Shown: positions 59,548 to 64,000 of the stretch, piece after piece
Layout of the letters: the number at the start of each line of letters is the position of its first letter
Numbering within the stretch: the first letter of the stretch is position 1
IMG/VR virus record: IMGVR_UViG_3300042515_002448
Location: 1-64,000 of that record
DNA: 64,000 nucleotides
Origin: a virus
Direction: 5' to 3' (one strand)
The notes under the pieces: model-generated
The model's input: only the letters and a program-made list of their open reading frames with translations
The model's database searches: none
What the model was told of the DNA's origin: nothing
Made by a program: the position numbers and the translations under genes

Positions 59548-60087
59548 ATGGCACATCCTCAACAACAAAGGTACGTCTCATCTGTTAAAACAAGGTTTCC
59601 ACATTTCTTTAAAAATGGAAGAGTTCTTGATGTAGGCTCCCTAGACATCAATGGGAATAACCGAGGGTTTTTCTACAACTGCATCTATACTGGGCTTGAT
59701 ATTGCACCAGGACCTAATGTTGATGTGGTGTCTCCTGCTCACGAGTACAAGTCGCAGGAAAAGTTTGATACGATCATCAGCACAGAGTGTCTAGAGCATG
59801 ATAAGTTTTACGAACTAACACTCAAAAACTGTGTGGATATGCTGCGCTCTGGAGGCTTATTCGTGTTTACCTGCGCAACAACAGGAAGACCAGAGCATGG
59901 CACAAGAAGGACAGATACCTATTCATCTCCACTAACCTGTCGTTTGGATGACTGGGGTGATTACTATAAAAATTTGACAGAAGAAGATATCAGGAAAGCT
60001 CTCGATATTGCTGGCCTGTTTTCTTCACATGAGTTTATGATCGGATATGAAAACAACGACCTGTATTTTTACGGGATCAAGATTTAA
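59548..60087 (+). CDS. SAM-dependent methyltransferase
   Basis: 179 aa. 'GRVLDVGSLDINGNNRGFFY' (about 24-43) is the SAM motif; 'YTGLDIAPGPNVDVV' (about 47-61) the acidic-loop step; 'FDTIISTECLEHDKFYELTL' (about 73-92) and 'GGLFVFTCATTGRPEHGTRR' (about 101-120) complete a class I methyltransferase (Methyltransf_11-like). It follows the other methyltransferase by 25 bp. Substrate not evident; a glycan is likely, and a tRNA is possible given the flanking tRNA genes. Confidence 0.65.
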   Translation: MAHPQQQRYVSSVKTRFPHFFKNGRVLDVGSLDINGNNRGFFYNCIYTGLDIAPGPNVDVVSPAHEYKSQEKFDTIISTECLEHDKFYELTLKNCVDMLRSGGLFVFTCATTGRPEHGTRRTDTYSSPLTCRLDDWGDYYKNLTEEDIRKALDIAGLFSSHEFMIGYENNDLYFYGIKI

Positions 60088-60091
60088 ATAT

Positions 60092-60200
60092 TCATCAAAT
60101 AGTGTTGCTTTCATAGGCTAAATATCAAATAATTGATGAAGCTGATCTACCAAGTGTAGACACAGTTACCAGTCCCGTTATGCGGGACCAGCTTTTGTTC
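60092..60200 (+). ncRNA. Structured region before the tRNA-Met gene
   Basis: TCATCAA (60092-60098) pairs with TTGATGA (60133-60139). AAGCTG (60139-60144) pairs with CAGCTT (60189-60194), enclosing CTAC/GTAG (60147-60150 / 60156-60159) and the stable GTCCCG/CGGGAC hairpin (60172-60177 / 60183-60188). A short T-rich run follows, so the last hairpin may also be a terminator. No coding frame. Function unknown. Confidence 0.4.
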
Positions 60201-60214
60201 TTTAACATTTTAAT

Positions 60215-60288
60215 CGCGGGATAGTGAAGTGGTAAAACGTCAGTCTCATAAGCTGAAGTCCCAGGTTCGAACCCTGGTCCCGCAACCA
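60215..60288 (+). tRNA. tRNA-Met(CAU), initiator-like
   Basis: 74 nt. CGCGGGA pairs with TCCCGCA except for position 1, leaving a C1.A72 mismatch, which marks bacterial initiator tRNA. Anticodon arm TCAGT-CTCATAA-GCTGA with CAU; T-arm CCAGG-TTCGAAC-CCTGG; A73 and CCA encoded. It lacks the three G-C pairs usual in the initiator anticodon stem, and the D-stem is weak. Elongator Met or Ile(CAU) remains possible. Confidence 0.8.
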
Positions 60289-60290
60289 AT

Positions 60291-60369
60291 TTCTTAGCAA
60301 CCACAACCCCACTGGTATGTAGGTATGGACAGTGATTGGAAAGTAGCGTCCTGTAAATCCTGCTAAGAA
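60291..60369 (+). ncRNA. Structured tRNA-sized segment of unknown type
   Basis: TTCTTAGCA (60291-60299) pairs perfectly over 9 bp with TGCTAAGAA (60361-60369), closing a 61-nt interior with a GGAC/GTCC pairing. No T-loop, anticodon arm or CCA, so not a normal tRNA. It begins right after the tRNA-Met gene. Confidence 0.35.
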
Positions 60370-60373
60370 TTGC

Positions 60374-60435
60374 GACACATGCCCCCTGAACGATTCGGGG
60401 TGAATGGACCGGGTACTCGGTCGCTAAGTTGTGTG
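60374..60435 (+). ncRNA. Structured segment with two hairpins
   Basis: ACACA (60375-60379) pairs with TGTGT (60430-60434) around two hairpins: CCCC/GGGG (60382-60385 / 60397-60400) and GACCG/CGGTC (60407-60411 / 60418-60422). No coding frame and no tRNA signature. Confidence 0.35.
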
Positions 60436-60460
60436 ACACTGGGAGAGACTAGTCATTTCA

Positions 60461-60560
60461 TTCTCAGTAGCTCAGAGGTAGAGCGATCCCCCCTCATGGT
60501 GAAGGACCTAAATGCCGGGATATGGGATCGGCCGTTGGTTCGAATCCAACCTGAGAACCA
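60461..60560 (+). tRNA. tRNA-like gene with enlarged anticodon region
   Basis: 100 nt. Acceptor TTCTCAG/CTGAGAA, D-arm GCTC-AGAGGTA-GAGC, T-arm GTTGG-TTCGAAT-CCAAC, A73 and CCA are all canonical. Between ATCCC (60486-60490) and GGGAT (60524-60528), where a 7-nt anticodon loop belongs, there are 33 nt. These can fold internally (CATGGT with ACC/ATG around a bulge). No anticodon can be read. Either the RNA carries a short insert or intron, or it is a tRNA-like RNA with another use. Confidence 0.6.
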
Positions 60561-60564
60561 TTGA

Positions 60565-60640
60565 CGTGATGTCGCCTAGCGGCTATGGCACCTGCTTTGG
60601 GAGCAGGGTATCGAGAGTTCGAGTCTCTCCATCACGACCA
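60565..60640 (+). tRNA. tRNA-Pro(UGG)
   Basis: 76 nt. Acceptor CGTGATG/CATCACG, D-arm GCC/GGC, anticodon arm CCTGC-TTTGGGA-GCAGG (TGG, Pro), variable GTATC, T-arm GAGAG-TTCGAGT-CTCTC, A73 and CCA encoded. All arms pair perfectly; 4 bp after the preceding tRNA-like gene, so both are probably processed from one transcript. Confidence 0.93.
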
Positions 60641-60718
60641 TTTCATAAGTTAAAGATTTGCCTGTTCAGACGCTGTACTTGATGCTAGTCTTGGAAAACA
60701 TCCGAAGATTAGCAGCCC

Positions 60719-60997
60719 ATGGCAAAAAAATATGAAGAACTAAAAGGTAGAGTGACGATGATACACAATAACAATAAGTGTAGAGTTTTTGATGTATCGT
60801 CAGATTTAGGAGACTTCAGAGTCATGGATTACTCTTACGATCCTCTGGATCGGGAAGTTTTTTGGGTTAGAGATATCAGAAGAATACATGCTGGCTGCGA
60901 AGAATACGACGTGGCTAGTGCTCTAGCTAACGCTTACATATATACTGTTTACGATAAATTAAGTGCCGCAGATAAAAAACATTGGCCTTTGGTGTAA
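60719..60997 (+). CDS. Unknown small protein
   Basis: 92 aa, starting 78 nt after tRNA-Pro with an imperfect hairpin (GCTAgTCTT/AAGAtTAGC) just before the ATG. The middle reads DYSYDPLDREVFWVRDIRRI. Helical end. Family not recognised. Confidence 0.4.
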   Translation: MAKKYEELKGRVTMIHNNNKCRVFDVSSDLGDFRVMDYSYDPLDREVFWVRDIRRIHAGCEEYDVASALANAYIYTVYDKLSAADKKHWPLV

Positions 60998-61045
60998 AAT
61001 ATGTTATTTGTAGTTTCCCTCAGAGCACCGAACCTACAAAAAAAT

Positions 61046-61285
61046 ATGTCAAATCCTATTACTCCAATCGCCGCAAGCACACAAGTAAGCAACTATTCTA
61101 ACATGGTGCCGTTAATGGCTTCTCTACGAGGCTCTAACGACAGTATGCCTAAAACAGGTCTGCCTACAGAAGATCCCGGTACAGTACAAGCTAACACACA
61201 ACTGCTACCCAAAGTTACAATCTACACAGATCATGGAAAGATTGCAGCCTCCAAAACCCCAGGGAAGCTGCTAGGTTACGCGTAA
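61046..61285 (+). CDS. Unknown small protein
   Basis: 79 aa from the ATG at 61046 (AAAAAAATATG); an upstream in-frame ATG at 61001 is possible. Ser/Thr/Pro-rich, no helices of note, ends GKLLGYA. Followed by a terminator. Codons are C-rich, so it may be well expressed. A small virion or decoration protein is possible. Confidence 0.4.
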   Translation: MSNPITPIAASTQVSNYSNMVPLMASLRGSNDSMPKTGLPTEDPGTVQANTQLLPKVTIYTDHGKIAASKTPGKLLGYA

Positions 61286-61303
61286 AACATAACAACATCA
61301 GTG

Positions 61304-61341
61304 AAAGGGGTGAGAGAATTAATTTTCTCTCACCCTTTCTT
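61304..61341 (+). terminator. Strong terminator
   Basis: AAAGGGGTGAGAGAA (61304-61318) pairs with the TTCTCTCACCCTTT arm (about 61325-61338), followed by CTTTG. Confidence 0.8.
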
Positions 61342-61346
61342 TGCGT

Positions 61347-61538
61347 ATGAATGACGAAGCAAACACAACACAACAAGAACTGGACGAGATGAAAGGCGTC
61401 TGCAAGAATCTAGATGCCATACTAGAAACGCTTATTGACTCAGCAAGGCCGAAAGCAGATATGGCTTCTGAAAGTAAATTTTACTGCGCTCTAGCTTTTC
61501 TTGAGCCTGTAATTAAAAACATTAAAAAATTCATTTAA
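61347..61538 (+). CDS. Small helical protein
   Basis: 63 aa from the ATG at 61347 (the TTG at 61341 is in the terminator arm and is less likely). Two helices ('QQELDEMKGVCKNLDAILET', 'FYCALAFLEPVIKNIKKFI'). Family not recognised. Confidence 0.35.
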   Translation: MNDEANTTQQELDEMKGVCKNLDAILETLIDSARPKADMASESKFYCALAFLEPVIKNIKKFI

Positions 61539-61539
61539 T

Positions 61540-61737
61540 ATGGCTAGCACCGGATTCCCTGGAGACAGTGACCCCAGAGACGAAGAACCAGAGTTTGACT
61601 GCCCTATGTGCGGAAACACAATGGACAGTGGAAAATATTGGGTTAAATGCGAAGAGTGTGGATTTTCAGATGAAGCAGACGTTGAGCCTCCTAGTTATAG
61701 TGATTATTCCGGGCCTTATCCTGGAGACGACAGATAA
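61540..61737 (+). CDS. Small zinc-ribbon protein
   Basis: 65 aa. CPMCGNTMDSGKYWVKCEEC (about 21-40) is a two-CxxC zinc ribbon; the ends are acidic and Pro/Tyr-rich (PPSYSDYSGPYPGDD). Starts 1 bp after the previous stop. Such small ribbons often bind RNA polymerase or nucleic acid; role unknown. Confidence 0.5.
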   Translation: MASTGFPGDSDPRDEEPEFDCPMCGNTMDSGKYWVKCEECGFSDEADVEPPSYSDYSGPYPGDDR

Positions 61738-61741
61738 ACTT

Positions 61742-62080
61742 ATGTCTAAATATATTAAAAAACCAATACCTGTTGAAGCACATCAATGGTATCAAAACGG
61801 AGACCATCCAGAAGATAAATCAGAGGTGGTTTTTCCTGCGGACGGCTCTGCACCATTCCTGGGTGAAGGAGAGGTCGTCATGTTCTTGCGTAGCGAGAAG
61901 GCTACAGATACATGCAAAGAGTGTTCCATGTTTTACGAAGATCATGGATGGATAAAGACGCTGGAAGGCGGCCACATTGTGTGTCCTGGAGACTGGATTA
62001 TCACAGGAATTAAAGGAGAAAGATATCCCTGTAAAAAAGAAATATTCGAAATGACCTATGAAAAAATACCTGGAGAATAG
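61742..62080 (+). CDS. Common phage protein, 'PGDWIITGIKGE.YPCK...FE.TYE' family
   Basis: 112 aa from the ATG at 61742. 'KYIKKPIPVEAHQWYQNGDH' opens it, 'GWIKTLEGGHIVCPGDWIIT' and 'GIKGERYPCKKEIFEMTYEK' close it. This conserved set ('kkP#.VeA.q....D.w#.t.eG...v.pGD#I#.G#kGE.YPCkpdiFe.tYe') is found in many phages and prophages. Function unknown. A longer upstream reading (from 61568) overlaps the zinc-ribbon gene and is unlikely. Overlaps the DUF3310 gene by 23 bp. Confidence 0.65.
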   Translation: MSKYIKKPIPVEAHQWYQNGDHPEDKSEVVFPADGSAPFLGEGEVVMFLRSEKATDTCKECSMFYEDHGWIKTLEGGHIVCPGDWIITGIKGERYPCKKEIFEMTYEKIPGE

Positions 62081-62321
62081 TCAAGTTGTAAAACCAAACC
62101 ACTACAATTGGTTGCCTGGTGTTGAATGTATCGACGTGGCAAAACATTTTTGCTTCTGTCTCGGGAATGTTTTGAAGTATGTTTGGAGAGCAGGTAGAAA
62201 GTACGAAGATGAGCAAAACAGACTAGAGAAAAAACTAGAAGATCTTGAAAAAGCTCAAGAATACCTACAGCAAGCAATAGCTGACACAAGAAATCAATTA
62301 ACTGGAGAGCTTCTAAAATGA
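62058..62321 (+). CDS. DUF3310-like protein
   Basis: 87 aa. 'VKPNHYNWLPGVECIDVAKH' then 'CLGNVLKYVWRAGRKYEDEQ' matches DUF3310: 'V..P.HY....G#E.id......F..GN..KY.wRag.K......DL.KA..Y#'. A C-terminal helix 'DLEKAQEYLQQAIADTRNQL' completes it. Often called SaV-like or nucleotide-kinase-like in phages, without proof. Four-bp overlap with the next gene. Confidence 0.7.
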   Translation: MKKYLENSQVVKPNHYNWLPGVECIDVAKHFCFCLGNVLKYVWRAGRKYEDEQNRLEKKLEDLEKAQEYLQQAIADTRNQLTGELLK

Positions 62322-62539
62322 GCCGGGAAGTTTGTCAGCATTTTATACCTCTAGACGAGCTGTGTGAGCAGTGCGACAGCATCTATTATGGTAATCTTCT
62401 TGGAAGTCTACGAGGATACAAAGAGCTGGTTGACGAAGCGGCCATTTTTATTGAGTCGTACAAACCAGAGTCTCCAGCAAAAAGTAAATGGAAAGACGAA
62501 TGGCTTTCCAGAACAAACAAACTAAAACAAATAAAATAA
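62318..62539 (+). CDS. Unknown small protein with CEQC
   Basis: 73 aa. 'VCQHFIPLDELCEQCDSIYY' has a C-H-C-C set that might bind zinc. The rest is helical and basic. It starts in the previous stop. Family not recognised. Confidence 0.4.
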   Translation: MSREVCQHFIPLDELCEQCDSIYYGNLLGSLRGYKELVDEAAIFIESYKPESPAKSKWKDEWLSRTNKLKQIK

Positions 62540-63031
62540 ATGAAGCAAATATACTCATTAGCGTGTTTAATTCCTTGCATAGCTCTGGCAGGAATCCGTG
62601 CAGAAAATTCTCCTACCGGAGGTCTTGCTCTGCGTCTAGATATTGAGGATTTTTTGACTGATCAGCAAGGGGTGGTCTCTCCTGAGCGTATAGCCAAGAC
62701 TCAAACAGGACGACTTGTCTCAATATATAGAACAGATGGATTTTGCTATAAAGGACAGATTACCTCAATAGAAGAAGGAGAGGGTTATCTCAAGGTGTTT
62801 GGTAATGTAGTGAATTCTTCAGATATCTCGTTCGGATTCTACCTGGTTAAGGGAGGTCATTTTGCCGGAGCGATATTAGACAAGAAAGAAAATATTACCT
62901 ATGTGCTGGAGTTCAGTGCGGCACACAAAGGTTATATCTTCGTAAGAAGCACCAAGTATGATAAGCCGTCGCCAAGCTCCGGGAAAAGCAGCATCTATGA
63001 TGACTGCTCTAGTCTGTTTAAATTAACATAG
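62540..63031 (+). CDS. Possible exported protein
   Basis: 163 aa. The N-terminus KQIYSLACLIPCIALAGIRA looks like a signal peptide, with a possible cut after GIRA. The body is strand-rich with a small SH3/OB-like unit (QTGRLVSIYRTDGFCYKGQI). It starts on the base after the previous stop. An outer-membrane or envelope role, for example a superinfection block, is possible. A cytoplasmic protein with a hydrophobic start is the alternative. Confidence 0.4.
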   Translation: MKQIYSLACLIPCIALAGIRAENSPTGGLALRLDIEDFLTDQQGVVSPERIAKTQTGRLVSIYRTDGFCYKGQITSIEEGEGYLKVFGNVVNSSDISFGFYLVKGGHFAGAILDKKENITYVLEFSAAHKGYIFVRSTKYDKPSPSSGKSSIYDDCSSLFKLT

Positions 63032-63032
63032 T

Positions 63033-63428
63033 ATGCCTGCACAATATAAAAAAATTCGTGTGACTGCAGATTTACTCAACGCAGATCCTTCGGCTTATTT
63101 TATATTTGGAGATAATGCTGCGCTTCAAGGAACAGTAGGAGGATCGGAACTGAGAAGTCACCCAAGAGCAATAGGGTTTGCTACAAAAAAAGCTCCTGGG
63201 TCGAAACCTTCCGAGTGTTTTCATGCTAATGAGTATTGCAAACCCTTTTTTGCACAACTGAAACAACTGAGTAACATAATCAAGGGTAATCCTCACCAAA
63301 AGTACTATATCAGTAGACTCGGGGGAGGAGCCGCCAACAAATACTATATATGGCAACTATTGATCAAACACAATCTTGAAGAAGAGTACGGAGATTGTGA
63401 CAACGTTATATTCTGTTGGGAGAAATAA
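63033..63428 (+). CDS. 'FGDN...G..GG' phage protein
   Basis: 131 aa. 'AYFIFGDNAALQGTVGGSEL' then 'RSHPRAIGFATKKAPG' matches a small phage/bacterial family with 'a.fvFGdN..r.G.GG.a....  .aiGi.TKk.P'. A late 'KYYISRLGGGAANKYYIWQL' fits. The layout recalls a macro-like or nucleotide-binding pocket but activity is unknown. It starts 1 bp after the previous stop. Confidence 0.5.
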   Translation: MPAQYKKIRVTADLLNADPSAYFIFGDNAALQGTVGGSELRSHPRAIGFATKKAPGSKPSECFHANEYCKPFFAQLKQLSNIIKGNPHQKYYISRLGGGAANKYYIWQLLIKHNLEEEYGDCDNVIFCWEK

Positions 63429-63436
63429 TAAAACAT

Positions 63437-63628
63437 ATGGCAATACTTGGAAAACAAGGAGTAGAAAAGGATCACAAGTTCGTTTGCGTTGATTGTAACG
63501 ATGTAGTTACTGGCGCAGATGTACTCAACGGAGAATATCTATACATTGTATCTAAAAATTTAGAAAATCCAAAGAACTCGCAATTTCGTTGTGAGTGCTG
63601 TCAGGATGATCTTGATGATAGAGAGTAG
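63437..63628 (+). CDS. Small zinc-finger-like protein
   Basis: 63 aa from the ATG at 63437 (ACATATGGC). FVCVDCNDVVTGADVLNGEY then 'CECCQDDL' gives two CxxC pairs for a zinc site. Acidic tail. Function unknown; may be a cofactor for the RNA ligase downstream (8 bp away). Confidence 0.45.
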   Translation: MAILGKQGVEKDHKFVCVDCNDVVTGADVLNGEYLYIVSKNLENPKNSQFRCECCQDDLDDRE

Positions 63629-63635
63629 GCAAACC

Positions 63636-64000
63636 ATGAATAATAAACTAGCAGTAATCGCCCAGATATTGGCTCTCAATCCTATTGAGGGTGCGGATAG
63701 GATAGAAAGAGCTACTGTGCTCGGATGGCATGTAGTCGTAAAAAAAGGAATATATAAACCAGGAGATCTTGCTGTGATGATTTTCCCTGATTCGTATGCT
63801 CCTAAATCCTATGTTGATGAAACCTATACTGGCTCAGAAAAGGTACGAATCAAGACAGTTAAAATGAGAGGGCAGTATAGTGCGGGACTGGTTCTTCCTG
63901 TCAGCGAGGTATACGCTGCAGCCGAACGCAAGGGACATCCTTCAAAGGTTTGGGAGGAAGGAGAGGAAGTCAGCGTGTTGCTTGATGTCGAGAAGTGGGT
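63636..64000 (+). CDS. RNA ligase, DRB0094-like, N-terminal part
   Basis: Runs off the right edge; 121 residues visible. 'NKLAVIAQILALNPIEGADR' then 'IERATVLGWHVVVKKGIYKP' and 'GDLAVMIFPDSYAPKS' is the N-terminal OB-like domain of DRB0094-type RNA ligases: 'a.#..I..#.pI.gADrIe.a.V.GW.vVv.kg....GD.vv#...DS.#P'. The catalytic KxDG motif lies beyond the window. Such ligases seal nicked RNA, for example tRNAs cut by host anticodon nucleases. The gene fits the nearby tRNAs and tmRNA. A small zinc protein precedes it. Confidence 0.7.
   Translation, partial: MNNKLAVIAQILALNPIEGADRIERATVLGWHVVVKKGIYKPGDLAVMIFPDSYAPKSYVDETYTGSEKVRIKTVKMRGQYSAGLVLPVSEVYAAAERKGHPSKVWEEGEEVSVLLDVEKW

Noticed and set aside
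60125-60439. A 104-codon minus-strand ORF containing a FEPGTSAYETDVLPLHYPA-like peptide
   Set aside because: This peptide is the well-known false translation of the antisense strand of a tRNA gene; it covers the tRNA-Met gene at 60215-60288.
60370-60564. Plus-strand ORF of 64 codons in the tRNA cluster
   Set aside because: It runs through structured RNA and the enlarged tRNA-like gene, with no start context; taken as chance.
1-64000. CRISPR array, insertion sequence or integrase
   Set aside because: No regularly spaced repeats, no transposase or integrase motif and no clear terminal repeats were found by eye.
1-64000. Recoded stop codons
   Set aside because: TAA, TAG and TGA all end genes at sensible places with tight spacing to the next start; no gene reads through.
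1-64000. A firm cyanobacterial host
   Set aside because: The tag start and Ycf-type genes hint at it, but no photosynthesis or other cyanophage marker gene is present in the window.

Overview
The window is part of the genome of a large tailed bacteriophage with a contractile-type baseplate. The virion side is shown by a gp25-like and a J/gp6-like baseplate gene, long beta-rich tail or fibre genes and a terminase large subunit. The replication side is shown by a DnaG-type primase, a DnaB-type helicase, a family A DNA polymerase, RecA, SbcC/SbcD-like proteins and a probable ssDNA-binding protein. Genes are packed with 1-30 bp gaps or ATGA overlaps, nearly all on the + strand, and all three stop codons are used. 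The host cannot be named. Hints are few Shine-Dalgarno sequences, A/C-rich leaders, occasional sigma70-like boxes, a tmRNA tag that begins like cyanobacterial tags (A-N...NIV.F), and Ycf46/Ycf35/DUF2997-type genes first known from cyanobacteria. None of these is decisive and no photosynthesis gene is present.

Layout. 1-15.5 kb: baseplate and tail/fibre module, including five proteins that share an N-terminal 'N-x-L-x-x-YP' motif and an internal 'INGVxPD..GN' motif. 15.5-16.2 kb: a promoter-like box, a structured RNA candidate, a terminator, and a complete one-piece tmRNA gene with a predicted 35-residue tag. 16.2-22.8 kb: a minus-strand unknown gene, plus-strand genes of likely virion or assembly function, an AAA+ ATPase, and minus-strand TerL. 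22.8-27.8 kb: small basic proteins, an AT-hook protein, and an operon with a Ycf46-like AAA+ ATPase, a DUF3150-like protein, a DUF1257/Ycf35-like protein and a DUF2997-like protein, ended by a terminator. 27.8-37.9 kb: a dense run of small accessory genes with islands of known function: a tyrosine-phosphatase-like protein, SbcD, a nucleotidyltransferase, a Lar-like zinc ribbon, YopX-like and a UvdE UV endonuclease. 37.9-48.3 kb: the replisome (SbcC, UvsW-like helicase, primase, DnaB, UDG-PolA fusion, GP88). 48.3-53.7 kb: a possible ubiquitin-like module consisting of a strongly biased small protein with a C-terminal GGG, an exonuclease-like protein, a JAB/JAMM peptidase and an E1/ThiF-like enzyme. 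53.7-58.7 kb: SSB, RecA, RuvC-like resolvase and HhH-GPD glycosylase. 58.7-60.7 kb: an RNA locus with tRNA-Thr (long variable arm), initiator-like tRNA-Met, a tRNA-like gene with an enlarged anticodon region, tRNA-Pro, several structured non-tRNA segments and two methyltransferase genes. 60.7-64 kb: small genes and the start of a DRB0094-type RNA ligase.

Working together, the phage carries its own replisome, a recombination and repair set (RecA, SbcCD, UvsW, RuvC, UvdE, HhH glycosylase) and a translation-support set (tmRNA, tRNAs, RNA ligase). Two less understood modules deserve attention: Ycf46-DUF3150-DUF1257-DUF2997, and the JAB/E1/GGG-protein group. Family names here come from reading motifs by eye, not from database searches.
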